This document shows, one piece after another, positions 1 through 8,780 of a stretch of DNA of 64,000 nucleotides (positions are counted from its first letter, which is position 1; each line of letters opens with the position of its first letter). Under the pieces are notes generated by a model. It made no database searches. It was not told where the DNA came from and saw only the letters and a program-made list of their open reading frames with translations. Both the position numbers and the translations under genes were made by a program. The stretch is from NCBI RefSeq assembly GCF_002844275.1, contig NZ_NXGX01000005.1, positions 124,001 through 188,000 of the forward strand, read 5' to 3'. Source of the stretch: Thalassospira lohafexi. Its GTDB lineage: Bacteria > Pseudomonadota > Alphaproteobacteria > Rhodospirillales > Thalassospiraceae.

Positions 1-1
1 C

Positions 2-268
2 GACCGGATTGCCATTTTCCGCACTCTTGATGATCAGGTCTACGCGCTGCTCGACCGTTGCCCGCACAAACAGGGGCCGCTGGCACAGGGCATTGTCCAT
101 GGTCATTTCGTGACCTGCCCGCTCCATAACATGGTGTTCTCGCTTGAAACCGGCGAGGCACAGGGGCCTGATGATGGCTGTGCGGCCAAGGTCGAATGCA
201 AAATCGTCAACGGGACCGTGCGTGTCGGACTAACCGAACTGCAAGCCGGACTGCGCCATGCGGGATGA
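2..268 (+). CDS. nirD: Nitrite reductase small subunit, Rieske type (3' part)
   Basis: The open frame enters from the left edge and stops with TGA at 266-268. It reads a Rieske [2Fe-2S] signature: CPHKQGPL near the start and CPLHN about 20 residues later, the Cys-His/Cys-His ligand pairs of this fold. NirD is the ferredoxin-like subunit of cytoplasmic assimilatory NAD(P)H nitrite reductase (NirBD). The gene overlaps nasA by 11 bases, so the two are translationally coupled in a nitrate/nitrite assimilation operon. The 5' end lies outside the window. A stand-alone Rieske ferredoxin is the alternative, but the position directly before nasA makes NirD much more likely. Confidence 0.85.
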   Translation, partial: DRIAIFRTLDDQVYALLDRCPHKQGPLAQGIVHGHFVTCPLHNMVFSLETGEAQGPDDGCAAKVECKIVNGTVRVGLTELQAGLRHAG

Positions 269-2966
269 GGTCAAAACAACCTGCCCCTATTGCGGTGTTG
301 GCTGTGGCCTGATCATTTCGCCAACCCGTGATGGATTTGCTGTCGGCGGCGATCCCGATCACCCGGCCAACTTTGGGCGGATATGCTCCAAAGGGGCCGC
401 GCTGATTGATACGATCACGGCGGAAACCAAACGTGATTTCCGCTTGCTCGACCCCGAAGTCGACGGCGCAAAAACCGATTGGTCCACCGCCATATCCGCA
501 ACCGCCGACCGCCTACGTGACACCATCGCGCAGCACGGGCCAAAATCGGTGGCGTTTTATGTTTCCGGTCAACTTCTGACCGAGGATTATTATGTCGCCA
601 ACAAACTGATTAAGGGCTTCATCGGATCGCCCCATATCGACACCAATTCGCGCCTGTGCATGGCATCGACAGTGGTCGGGCACAAACGTGCGTTTGGTGC
701 GGACGTGGTGCCAGGCTGCTACGAAGACCTTGAAATCGCTGATCTGGTCATTCTGACCGGATCAAATTTGGCATGGTGTCATCCGGTGCTTAATCAGCGC
801 CTGCGCGCGGCCAAGGAAAAGCACGGCACGAAGATTATCGTGATTGATCCACGCCGCACGGCAAGTTGCGATATTGCCGACTTGCACCTGCCGATCAAAC
901 CGGGCAGCGACGTTGCCCTGTTTAACGGGTTGCTGGCATGGCTTGATCAGACCGGCAATACCGACCTTAAATACGTCGCCCGCCATGTTAGCGGCTATGA
1001 ACAGGCCGTGGCAGAGGCCCGTGCCGACTGCCCCGATCTCGAGACAACCGCAAAAAAATGCGGGCTCGACACCCATGACAGTGCTGATGCATTCGGCTCA
1101 GGTCTGGGGAAATTGGAAACGTTCTTTAGCTGGTTTGCCGCCTTTGATCGCACCGTGACGGTGTTTTCACAAGGGGTCAACCAATCCTCAAGCGGATCGG
1201 ACAAGGTCAATTCGATCCTTAATAGCCATCTGGCAACCGGTCGTGTCGGCAAACCGGGCTCCAGCCCGTTTTCCGTCACTGGCCAGCCCAACGCCATGGG
1301 CGGGCGCGAGGTTGGCGGCCTTGCCAATCAGCTCGCCGCCCATATGAACCCAAACGATCCGGTTGATGTCGATCGCGTCAAACGGTTCTGGAAATCAGAC
1401 GTTCTGGAACCGGGCGAAGGCCTTAAAGCGGTTGATATGTTTCGCGCGATTGAAACCGGCGAGATCAAGGCCGTCTGGATCATGGCCACCAATCCCGCCG
1501 TCAGCCTGCCCGATGCGGATCGCGTGCGCCTGGCCCTGTCGCGCTGCCCGTTGGTGATTGTATCGGACGTGGTCAGTGATACCGACACATTACGCCATGC
1601 CCATATCAAATTGCCCGCATCCGGTTGGGCGGAAAAATCGGGCACCGTGACCAATTCCGAACGCCGTATTTCACGCCAGCGCCCATTCCGTGATGCTCAG
1701 GGCAATGCCAAACCCGACTGGTGGATCATGTCCGAAGTCGCCAAATCCATGGGATACGGCAAATCGTTCAAATATAGCGGTCCAAGTGATATTTTCGCCG
1801 AACATGCCGCCCTGTCAGAATTTGAAAATGATGGGCTGCGCGCCTTTGACATTGGCGTCTGGCACAAGGCAAAAAAATCCGCCTATGACGCAATGGAGCC
1901 CTTCCAATGGCCCGCATCGCGCAAGAACCAGCCTATTACCGGCTCTGAACGCCTTTATGGCAATGGCATTTTCACCACATCAAGTGGCCGTGCGAAAATG
2001 ATCGGGGTTGAACATATCATCCCGCAATCACAAACAAGTGCCGATTTCCCGTTGGTCGCCAACAGTGGTCGCTACCGCGATCAATGGCACACCATGACAC
2101 GCACTGGAACGGCAGCACGCCTGTCGGCCCATCGCCCCGAACCGCTGCTTGAAATCTGTGCTGAGGATGCCGCCCGTTACCGGGTCAAAGATGGCGGCCT
2201 CGCCCGGATCAACAGCAAACACGGCACATCGCTGATGCGTGTTGCAATTACGGACGCACAAGCCCCCGGACAGGTTTTCGTTCCCATGCACTGGAACGAT
2301 GTCTACTCGGCCGCGGGTGGGATTGGTCGGCTCACGCCCCCCAATGTCGACCCCCACTCCGGCCAACCCGAAACCAAATATACCCCGGTATCCGTCGAAC
2401 CATTTGTCGCGAAATGGCAAGGTTTGCTGTTCTCCAACACCCCGGTTGATCTTGGCAACCTGCCCTATTGGGTCGGGGCAACCGGACAAGGCAGCATGAT
2501 CTATGAAATCGCCGGCGAACAATCATGCATGTTCAAATCACTTCTACCCATGGCGGCCAACACCAACGATGAACAGATCATTGAATATAGCGACAGCAAA
2601 AAAGGCATTCACCGTTACGCCAGATTGAGCGGCAACCGCATCACCGGTGCGCTGTTCATCGGTCCAGACCGCCCGGCCCTTGGGCGCGACTGGATATCAA
2701 ACCTGCTGGCGGCAGATGCCCTTGCAACGCCGGAACGCAACTCCTTGTTGGCCGGACGCATGCCCGATGCCGGTGCAATTAATGACCGTCTGATCTGTTC
2801 ATGCTTCTCGGTCGGGTTGGCCGCGATCAGCAAGGCCATTGTCGACCAAAACGCCGTTTCCCCAACCGATATCGGCCGCTTGCTTCAGGCTGGAACGGGA
2901 TGTGGTTCCTGTTTGCCGGAAATAAAGGAGATTCTCGATGACGCATTACCGCGCGCCGCTGAATGA
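258..2966 (+). CDS. nasA: Assimilatory nitrate reductase catalytic subunit
   Basis: This 902-residue cytoplasmic molybdoenzyme reduces nitrate to nitrite. The N-terminus carries the [4Fe-4S] motif CPYCGVGCG (residues 9-17), followed by the Mo-bisMGD body with MGGREVGGL around residue 348. The C-terminal ~60 residues hold a BFD-like [2Fe-2S] domain (CSCFS...GTGCGSC), typical of the NasA/NarB class that takes electrons from NADH or ferredoxin. The length fits the family form with a C-terminal BFD domain. The ATG overlaps the end of nirD and the 3' end overlaps the siroheme synthase gene by 29 bases, so all three are one operon: nitrate reduction, nitrite reduction and synthesis of the siroheme cofactor for nitrite reductase. 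Confidence 0.95.
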   Translation: MRDEVKTTCPYCGVGCGLIISPTRDGFAVGGDPDHPANFGRICSKGAALIDTITAETKRDFRLLDPEVDGAKTDWSTAISATADRLRDTIAQHGPKSVAFYVSGQLLTEDYYVANKLIKGFIGSPHIDTNSRLCMASTVVGHKRAFGADVVPGCYEDLEIADLVILTGSNLAWCHPVLNQRLRAAKEKHGTKIIVIDPRRTASCDIADLHLPIKPGSDVALFNGLLAWLDQTGNTDLKYVARHVSGYEQAVAEARADCPDLETTAKKCGLDTHDSADAFGSGLGKLETFFSWFAAFDRTVTVFSQGVNQSSSGSDKVNSILNSHLATGRVGKPGSSPFSVTGQPNAMGGREVGGLANQLAAHMNPNDPVDVDRVKRFWKSDVLEPGEGLKAVDMFRAIETGEIKAVWIMATNPAVSLPDADRVRLALSRCPLVIVSDVVSDTDTLRHAHIKLPASGWAEKSGTVTNSERRISRQRPFRDAQGNAKPDWWIMSEVAKSMGYGKSFKYSGPSDIFAEHAALSEFENDGLRAFDIGVWHKAKKSAYDAMEPFQWPASRKNQPITGSERLYGNGIFTTSSGRAKMIGVEHIIPQSQTSADFPLVANSGRYRDQWHTMTRTGTAARLSAHRPEPLLEICAEDAARYRVKDGGLARINSKHGTSLMRVAITDAQAPGQVFVPMHWNDVYSAAGGIGRLTPPNVDPHSGQPETKYTPVSVEPFVAKWQGLLFSNTPVDLGNLPYWVGATGQGSMIYEIAGEQSCMFKSLLPMAANTNDEQIIEYSDSKKGIHRYARLSGNRITGALFIGPDRPALGRDWISNLLAADALATPERNSLLAGRMPDAGAINDRLICSCFSVGLAAISKAIVDQNAVSPTDIGRLLQAGTGCGSCLPEIKEILDDALPRAAE

Positions 2967-3951
2967 TCGCATCCGTGATCCCGGCATGGGGACCACCAAC
3001 CCTGACCGGACCGAAAACTATGCCTATTTCCCGGCTTTCATTCATGTCACCGGCAAGAAGGTTCTTGTTCTTGGTGGCGGTGAAGTCGCCACCGGCAAAC
3101 TTCGCATTTTAATTAAAAGTCAGGCCAATATCACGGTCGTCGCACCCGAAATCTGTGACGATATCGCCGTGATGGTGGACGAAGGGCGCATTGTTTGGGA
3201 AAGCACGCCCTTCGTTGACACCATGGTCAATGGCGCCGCGATGGTGTTTGACGCCACCGACGATCCCTATCTTACCGCACGCGTAAAGGCGGCAACCAAA
3301 CGGCGCAACATCCTGTTGAATGTCGTCGATAAAACCGCACAGTGTGATTTCATTGTGCCTGCCATCCTTGATCGTTCGCCGGTGATGATCACGATCTCGA
3401 CCGGGGCCTGTGCCCCCGCACTGGCCCGCATCATTCGTCAGCGTCTTGAAACGGTTCTGCCGACAACCATGTCGCAGCTTGCCCGGATCGCGCGCGATGC
3501 CCGGCAAAAGGTTGCAGATCATTTGCATGACAATGTATCGCGCCAACGGTTCTGGACGCATTTTTTCCAGCGTGGATTACAAACCCACTCTGCACGGTCC
3601 ATTTGCCCAGAAGACGTCGATCTTGCCCTTCGTCAGTTCGTGCCCGATGGCAGTTCGGCAACCGTCCCCGGCGGCCAAACACTTATGGCGGATGTTCATG
3701 TTGATAACGCGTTTGACCTGCCGCATGGCATTGCGCGTGCGATTGAAACCGCCGACATCGTCTTTCACGAAGATCACATTGCCGATGACATCCTGACCCT
3801 TGCGCGTCGCGACGCCACCGTCATCCCGATTGGCTGCATCACGCTTGACGAACACCCCGAACGCAAACGCGAAAGCATTTCCCAGCAATCAAAAATCTTC
3901 GCGCGACAGGGTTTTAATATCGTCACCCTGACCCAGCCGATCACGCATTAG
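2938..3951 (+). CDS. cysG: Siroheme synthase, dehydrogenase/ferrochelatase half with an eroded methyltransferase half
   Basis: Residues ~25-215 match the N-terminal CysG/Met8 module: the Rossmann stretch VLVLGGGEVATGK binds NAD, DATDD carries the catalytic aspartate, and DFIVPAILDRSP with STGACAP belongs to the active-site and dimerisation part. This half oxidises precorrin-2 and inserts iron to give siroheme, needed by nitrite reductase. Full CysG is about 457 residues; here the protein stops at 337. Residues ~240-337 still resemble the first part of the uroporphyrinogen methyltransferase domain (TADIVFHEDHIADDILTLAR) but lack the glycine-rich GAGPGD loop and end before the GGDPFxFGRG region. 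Methyltransferase activity is therefore unlikely and must come from a separate CobA-type enzyme. The gene overlaps nasA by 29 bases. An ATG inside that overlap is the only start that keeps the whole domain. Confidence 0.85.
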   Translation: MTHYRAPLNDRIRDPGMGTTNPDRTENYAYFPAFIHVTGKKVLVLGGGEVATGKLRILIKSQANITVVAPEICDDIAVMVDEGRIVWESTPFVDTMVNGAAMVFDATDDPYLTARVKAATKRRNILLNVVDKTAQCDFIVPAILDRSPVMITISTGACAPALARIIRQRLETVLPTTMSQLARIARDARQKVADHLHDNVSRQRFWTHFFQRGLQTHSARSICPEDVDLALRQFVPDGSSATVPGGQTLMADVHVDNAFDLPHGIARAIETADIVFHEDHIADDILTLARRDATVIPIGCITLDEHPERKRESISQQSKIFARQGFNIVTLTQPITH

Positions 3952-3997
3952 CCTTTCTTGCCGTGGACTTATGGCTCCCTGTCATCCACGCAAACTA

Positions 3998-4027
3998 AAA
4001 GCCGCGTAAGTTTCCTTACGCGGCTTT
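3998..4027. terminator. Bidirectional hairpin terminator between cysG and mmsA
   Basis: A perfect 13-bp stem (3998-4010 with 4015-4027) closes on a TTTC loop. The stem is GC-rich at its core and A/T at its base. On the plus strand it runs into T-rich sequence; on the minus strand it is also followed by T-rich sequence. It lies between two converging genes and can serve both. Confidence 0.8.
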
Positions 4028-4049
4028 CTTTCTGCAATCAGCCGATTGC

Positions 4050-5549
4050 TTATTTCATCGTCGGCATCACAAACTCAGCACCCTTGCGAATGCCGGTCGG
4101 CCAGCGAGACGTGATGGTTTTAAGCTTGGTATAGAACCGAACACCTTCCGGGCCATGCATGTGATGATCGCCAAACAGCGATGCCTTCCAGCCGCCAAAC
4201 GAATGGAACGCCATCGGAACCGGGATCGGTACGTTAATGCCGACCATGCCGGTCTGGGTACGTGCAGCAAATTCGCGGGCGGTATCGCCATCACGGGTAA
4301 AGATCGCAGTACCATTACCGTATTCATGACTATCAACAAGATCCGCAGCCGTTTCGAAATCATCGGTACGAACAACCGACAGAACCGGGCCAAAGATTTC
4401 TTCCTTGTAGATGCTCATATCCGGGGTGACATCATCAAACAGGGTGCCGCCGACGAAATAGCCGTCTTCGTAGCCCTGAAGATTGATACCACGGCCATCA
4501 ACAACCAGTTTGGCACCTTCTTTGACACCCTTGTCGATATAGCCAACAACCTTGTCCCGATGCATCGCGGTGACCAGCGGGCCCATTTCAGCCGCCGGAT
4601 CGGTGCCCGGTGCGACATGCAGTTCATTGATGCGCGGTACGAGCTTCTCAATCAGGGTATCGGCGGTTTCCTTACCGACCGGCACTGCGACCGAAATCGC
4701 CATGCAACGTTCACCTGCCGATCCATAAGCCGCGCCCATCAGGGCATCAACCGCCTGATCCATATCGGCGTCGGGCATGATGATCATATGGTTTTTCGCA
4801 CCACCCAGCGCCTGACAGCGTTTGCCCTGCGCGGTTGCGGTTTCATAGATGTATTTCGCAATCGGGGTCGACCCGACAAAGCTGATCGCGGTGACGTCGG
4901 CATCGAACAACAACGCATCAACCGCTTCCTTGTCGCCCTGAACAACGTTAAACACGCCGTCCGGTAAACCGGCCTCGGTCAGCCATTCCGCCATCAAAAG
5001 CGACGCCGACGGATCACGTTCTGACGGTTTGAGGATAAAGCAGTTACCGCACGCAAGGGCCACCGGGAACATCCACATTGGCACCATGGCCGGGAAGTTG
5101 AACGGGGTGATACCGGCAACGATACCCAACGGCTGACGCACCGAATGGCTGTCGACCTTGGTACCGACGTTTTCGGTGAATTCACCTTTCAAAAGCTGCG
5201 GCGCGCCGGTGGCGAATTCAACAACCTCGATCCCGCGGGTGACTTCGCCCAGCGCGTCGGACAACACCTTGCCGTGTTCGGCGGTGATGGCTGCGGCCAG
5301 TTCTTCGGACCGGTCTTCGAGAATGCCAAGAAATTTATTGAGGATACGCGCCCGACGCAGCGGGGTTGTATTCGCCCACTCCGTACGCACAGCCGCCGCC
5401 GACTCAACCGCCGCCCGGACTTCGGATTTTGACGCAAGATCGACGGTGCCGCTTTGCGCACCGGTCGCCGGATTGAAAACAGCCGCCGTACGGCCAGATG
5501 TTCCGGCAACGCGTTTGCCGCCAATATAGTGGGTAAGCTGGTTGGACAT
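4050..5549 (-). CDS. mmsA: CoA-acylating methylmalonate-semialdehyde dehydrogenase
   Basis: This 499-residue aldehyde dehydrogenase oxidises methylmalonate semialdehyde to propionyl-CoA and malonate semialdehyde to acetyl-CoA, in valine, inositol and beta-alanine catabolism. Visible family features are the NAD-binding [10 protein letters not shown] stretch, [12 protein letters not shown], the catalytic-cysteine motif [11 protein letters not shown], and [12 protein letters not shown]. The length equals that of typical MmsA. The frame is open further upstream, but the ATG at 5549 is preceded by a strong GGGAGGA ribosome site and opens with the family N-terminus [11 protein letters not shown], so I place the start there. 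It is divergent from a LysR-type regulator at 5707 that probably controls it through the inverted repeat at 5624-5670. Confidence 0.93.
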   Translation of the reverse strand: MSNQLTHYIGGKRVAGTSGRTAAVFNPATGAQSGTVDLASKSEVRAAVESAAAVRTEWANTTPLRRARILNKFLGILEDRSEELAAAITAEHGKVLSDALGEVTRGIEVVEFATGAPQLLKGEFTENVGTKVDSHSVRQPLGIVAGITPFNFPAMVPMWMFPVALACGNCFILKPSERDPSASLLMAEWLTEAGLPDGVFNVVQGDKEAVDALLFDADVTAISFVGSTPIAKYIYETATAQGKRCQALGGAKNHMIIMPDADMDQAVDALMGAAYGSAGERCMAISVAVPVGKETADTLIEKLVPRINELHVAPGTDPAAEMGPLVTAMHRDKVVGYIDKGVKEGAKLVVDGRGINLQGYEDGYFVGGTLFDDVTPDMSIYKEEIFGPVLSVVRTDDFETAADLVDSHEYGNGTAIFTRDGDTAREFAARTQTGMVGINVPIPVPMAFHSFGGWKASLFGDHHMHGPEGVRFYTKLKTITSRWPTGIRKGAEFVMPTMK

Positions 5550-5623
5550 GGGGGTTCCTCCCGATAAACCTGATTTGTTGATTGCGTGACGATACCATCC
5601 GCAAAGTGGCGACATTATGGGTA

Positions 5624-5670
5624 TGCACATCGATGCACATCAATTATCATTTATGCAAATTCGATGTGCA
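5624..5670. promoter_or_regulatory. Inverted repeat, candidate LysR-type operator
   Basis: TGCACATCGA (5624-5633) and TCGATGTGCA (5661-5670) are perfect 10-bp inverted copies, with a further partial copy TGCACATC at 5634-5641. They sit between divergent mmsA and the LysR-type gene, the usual position for a LysR operator. The spacing of 37 bp centre to centre (about 3.5 helical turns) fits two half-sites of a tetramer. Function is inferred from position and symmetry. Confidence 0.6.
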
Positions 5671-5706
5671 ATTTTTAAAGTCGACAGTTCTCATAAGGAT
5701 TTGATC

Positions 5707-6594
5707 ATGGATTGGGATCGCTTTCGCATTTTTCTTGCCGTCGCCCGGCAGGGACAAATCCTTGCCGCTGCCCGTCAGCTTGGCCTCAACCATGCCACCG
5801 TCGGGCGGCAGTTGACCGCGCTTGAACATGACCTTGGCACGAAGCTGATTGAGCGGCGCACAACCGGGTCGGAGCTGACCACGGCCGGGCGGGAACTGAT
5901 GATCGCGGCGGAGACAGCTGAATCTGCGTTTTTACGTGCTGGCACGGCAGTGTCGAACCAGACCGAAACCATCAGCGGCACGGTCCGTGTTGGCGTTCCT
6001 GACGGGCTGGGGAACTATTTCCTTGCAAGCGAAATGGCGGCATTTGCCGCCCAACACTCCGATCTTGTCATTCAGCTTGTGCCTCTGCCGCGCACTTTTT
6101 CCCTGTCCCAACGCGAAGCCGACATAGCCATTACCCTTGACCGCCCCAAACAGGGCCGTCTGGTGATCAAGAAACTGACCGATTACACCCTTAGCGTCTA
6201 TGCCACACGGGCCTATGTAGACCGATTCGGCTCCGTCGAAACCGAAGCCGACCTGACCGACCGCCTGTTTGTCACGCACATCGAAGATTTGATTTACAGC
6301 CGCGCTCTTGATTATGCTGCGCGCCTTGGCAAACTGATGCGCCGTCGCTTTGAATGCGGCAGTGTGGTCGCCCAGATGGAGGCCGTGCGCAACGGTCACG
6401 GCATCGGCATCCTGCATGATTACGCCACCCAGGGCATCCCTGACCTGATCCGTTTGCTGCCTGAAATCCGGTTCACCCGCAATTACTGGATGCTGCAACA
6501 TCCCGACACCAAAGACACCAGAAGTGTCGCCGCCGTTGCCGAACATCTTACCCGTGTTGTGCGTGCGGCGCGTGATCGGTTTGTTGTTGCCTGA
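5707..6594 (+). CDS. LysR-family transcriptional regulator
   Basis: The 295-residue protein begins [17 protein letters not shown], a typical LysR N-terminus. A helix-turn-helix follows in residues ~18-60 ([22 protein letters not shown]), then a periplasmic-binding-protein-like effector domain. An upstream in-frame ATG at 5617 would add 30 residues without family similarity and would run through the operator repeat. The ATG at 5707, with AAGGA upstream, is the better start. The gene is divergent from mmsA, so it most likely regulates valine or propionyl-CoA catabolism; the effector cannot be told from sequence. It ends just before a strong terminator. Confidence 0.9.
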   Translation: MDWDRFRIFLAVARQGQILAAARQLGLNHATVGRQLTALEHDLGTKLIERRTTGSELTTAGRELMIAAETAESAFLRAGTAVSNQTETISGTVRVGVPDGLGNYFLASEMAAFAAQHSDLVIQLVPLPRTFSLSQREADIAITLDRPKQGRLVIKKLTDYTLSVYATRAYVDRFGSVETEADLTDRLFVTHIEDLIYSRALDYAARLGKLMRRRFECGSVVAQMEAVRNGHGIGILHDYATQGIPDLIRLLPEIRFTRNYWMLQHPDTKDTRSVAAVAEHLTRVVRAARDRFVVA

Positions 6595-6602
6595 CAGCAT
6601 GC

Positions 6603-6642
6603 AAAAACAGGCGCAAGGATATCATTCCTTGCGCCTGTTTTT
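6603..6642 (+). terminator. Rho-independent terminator after the LysR-type gene
   Basis: A 17-bp perfect stem (6603-6619 with 6626-6642) with a 6-base loop ends in five T. The left arm begins with five A, so it can also work in reverse for the minus-strand gene at 6719. Confidence 0.85.
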
Positions 6643-6718
6643 GTGTCCCATCTTTTATCAAGCGGTCGCTGCCCTGTTAGGGCGACAGCAGAAACTCACT
6701 TGATCAGATGACTATTGG

Positions 6719-7198
6719 TCACATTTTGCGCCAATCAAATTCAATGGCTTTTTCAGCCGACATCTTGCGTAAAGTCTGTTCAAAATAATCGCGGATCTGG
6801 TCAAGCCCGGCGTTGTCAGACGCCGACATGGCAACCGTCAGGAAAGACGAGCTTGCGGTGATTTCACACACACCCTGCTCGAACGCAAGAAGACCCTTGT
6901 TGCTGTCACGCAACTCCGCCTGCACAGAACCATCCGGCTCGCCGGTAAAGCCCTTTAAATAAACGGGTGCATTACGTACATAGATATCTGCAAAACAATA
7001 GTTGGCGTCCATATTCTGATCCAATCCGACTTCAGACAACTGTGTATTCCCAGACGTATTCTTGCCTTCCTGATCCACCAAGCCGGCTTCCTTGTCATCC
7101 GTGTCGACCGCAGTCTTTACGTTGATGGAACCCTGATCATCACCTGACATCACATCGCACCCGGCATGGTTTGAATTATCGCTTAACATGAATACCAT
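6719..7198 (-). CDS. DUF2218-like small protein with acidic N-terminal extension
   Basis: The C-terminal ~90 of 159 residues resemble DUF2218: a YLKGF stretch, then GVCEITAS, alternating hydrophobic strands, a helix and a final EFDWRKM (family ending like ELEVDW). DUF2218 proteins are about 95-residue cytoplasmic proteins of unknown role. Here ~65 residues rich in Asp, Ser, Gly and Asn precede the domain. No clear ribosome site marks the first ATG; starts at residues 4, 17 or 62 are also possible, so the extension may be partly artificial. It faces the LysR-type gene across a shared terminator and has no other partner. The family assignment rests on pattern only. Confidence 0.5.
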   Translation of the reverse strand: MVFMLSDNSNHAGCDVMSGDDQGSINVKTAVDTDDKEAGLVDQEGKNTSGNTQLSEVGLDQNMDANYCFADIYVRNAPVYLKGFTGEPDGSVQAELRDSNKGLLAFEQGVCEITASSSFLTVAMSASDNAGLDQIRDYFEQTLRKMSAEKAIEFDWRKM

Positions 7199-7639
7199 GC
7201 TTCGTATGCGCGCAACAATAGTGACCGATGGTCAATAATATATGAAAGCATTACGCCGAAATTGATCTCGATTAAACAGAAAATGTTGCGAATTTGCGCC
7301 ACCGCAAGTCAGACCGCGAAAATAACTTGCTGCACCGCGCCCATCATAGCTGAATTGTCGGTCAGTTGGCCGGGAATTCAGCACGCCCAAAAAATCCGAT
7401 TTTTTATTTTATTATTTAGTTACAGCCAGATAGATCACATCAATTGGCACGCGCCAAAAACCACCGCCGACAGGCAAAAGTCAGACGAATGTAATGTAAA
7501 CTTTTTGTGAAATCAGCTGTCTAGCGCCCAAGTTCCGCTGATCACTCACGGCGACACACAGGGACACTGAGAATTTGCAAGACGATGCGGGTTTAACCCT
7601 ACCTATTAATCGACTCTTGATGCGACTTTTCCCTAGCTT
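7199..7639. other. Gene-free 441-bp region, A+T-rich
   Basis: This stretch lies between two minus-strand genes and should hold the promoter of the DUF2218-like gene and the 3' end of the phosphopantetheinyl transferase transcript. It is richer in A+T than the coding sequence, especially around 7388-7430 (an A-run facing a T-run). The only open frame in it (7262-7510) has no ribosome site or protein-like composition. I see no convincing terminator or repeat. Confidence 0.5.
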
Positions 7640-8206
7640 CTAACTAGCGTCTACCATGACCAAACTGCTGGCAAAATCCGCTGGCACGGGCAGCACGACC
7701 GGGGATAAATCAAGCTGAACAACGGGGTCACTTTCCCCCGTCGCCTTAAAGATCGCCTCATACCGGCACCAGGCATCGTAAAAGTCAGAGACGGACGTCG
7801 TGCCTGGCAAACCAAGCTGTTCTGCCATTTGGGGAATAGAACGGCCTTCATCGCGATATTCAAGATCAATTCCGATCAAAAGCCCCGGATCAATCGCAAC
7901 CGCCACCACCACCCAACCGCGACTATGGCTAATGCTTACGCCGTGGCGATGACCGGAAATTTCTGCCCAAGGACGACCGTCCTCGTCCTTAAGGCATGTT
8001 GCGTCGTTACCCTTTGCGACATCGGCAACAAGGTCGCACAGCATATCCCACGCCAACAATGACGACGCTTGGCGTGCTGCACTTCGTTTCAACGGCATAT
8101 CTTCAAGTTTGTGAATGGCCGAAACAACCTTGCCATTAAAGTGGGAAAAGCGCCTCGTGTCCGATGAGTTACACTTCCCAAGAGTGGTACTTGCCGCCAC
8201 CTGCAC
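7640..8206 (-). CDS. 4'-phosphopantetheinyl transferase, compact type
   Basis: The 188-residue protein carries the family signature: HGVSISHSRGWVVVA, then GIDLEYRDEGR with the Mg-binding Asp/Glu, and YDAWCRYEAIFKATG, the (W/F)xxKExxxK-like block. It transfers phosphopantetheine from CoA to carrier proteins. It is divergent from, and next to, the aryl polyene operon, which encodes two acyl carrier proteins, so these are its likely substrates. The chosen start is a GTG at 8206; no strong ribosome site is seen and a start a few codons inside is possible. It is much shorter than, and different from, the Sfp-type enzyme at 49715, which serves the NRPS. Confidence 0.82.
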   Translation of the reverse strand: MQVAASTTLGKCNSSDTRRFSHFNGKVVSAIHKLEDMPLKRSAARQASSLLAWDMLCDLVADVAKGNDATCLKDEDGRPWAEISGHRHGVSISHSRGWVVVAVAIDPGLLIGIDLEYRDEGRSIPQMAEQLGLPGTTSVSDFYDAWCRYEAIFKATGESDPVVQLDLSPVVLPVPADFASSLVMVDAS

Positions 8207-8373
8207 AATCCATTATTGCTGAATTACAATCACGCGCCCTGCATCGTCGGTAAAATCGTTCCAAGAACGGCTTTTGGGCGGTGCCTGGACGCCCCCGCAC
8301 TGGTCACGGGGCAATTTGACCCAAACCGACATGATTGAGTCAGTTTTCCACCCATTAATCAAGGCAGATCAAA

Positions 8374-8772
8374 ATGCGTAGTTTGAAACTTGCTTCTGTT
8401 TTTGTCGTTGTCGCAGTGCTTGCAGCATGCTCGGCAACCGTTCAGAACTTCTCCAATCAGCCCTTCCCCGCCGATGTCGCCAAACTCAGCATGGCCGAGA
8501 TTGAAGAAACCATCATTGAAACCGCTTCGACACGCGAATGGATTGTTCAGCGCGAAGGCGAAGGCCAGTTGACCGCGACCTATGCTCCACGGTCGCACAG
8601 TGCAAAGGTTGCTATCTCGTTTAATCAGAAACAGTACTCAATCATTTACGCCGATAGTAGTAATCTCCAATATAATGGTACAACGATTCATCGGAACTAT
8701 AACCGGTGGGTCAATAACCTGAGACAGGACATCCTGCGCGCGGTTTCGGCCCGTGCGGCACTTGCCAACTAG
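8374..8772 (+). CDS. Small lipoprotein heading the aryl polyene operon
   Basis: The 132-residue protein starts with a lipoprotein signal peptide (hydrophobic residues 6-17, lipobox LAAC with Cys 19). It continues as a soluble domain with a SMAEIEETIIETAS helix and several short strands (TATYAPR, AKVAISF, YSIIYAD). I do not recognise a characterised family. AAGG at 8361 precedes the ATG by a good distance. It is followed after 8 bases by the chain-length factor gene and is the first gene of the operon, so a role in envelope placement of the aryl polyene is possible but unproven. Confidence 0.8.
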   Translation: MRSLKLASVFVVVAVLAACSATVQNFSNQPFPADVAKLSMAEIEETIIETASTREWIVQREGEGQLTATYAPRSHSAKVAISFNQKQYSIIYADSSNLQYNGTTIHRNYNRWVNNLRQDILRAVSARAALAN

Positions 8773-8780
8773 GACACCAA

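Noticed and set aside
4155-4967. Long open frame on the plus strand inside mmsA
   Set aside because: It lies opposite the confidently identified mmsA, has no ribosome site and no protein-family features; it is a shadow of codon bias.
7262-7510. 82-codon open frame in the 441-bp gap
   Set aside because: No ribosome site, odd composition and A+T-rich context; not credible as a gene.
8316-8344. TTGACC as -35 of a promoter for the aryl polyene operon
   Set aside because: No acceptable -10 at 16-18 bp; the operon promoter must be nearby but cannot be fixed by eye.
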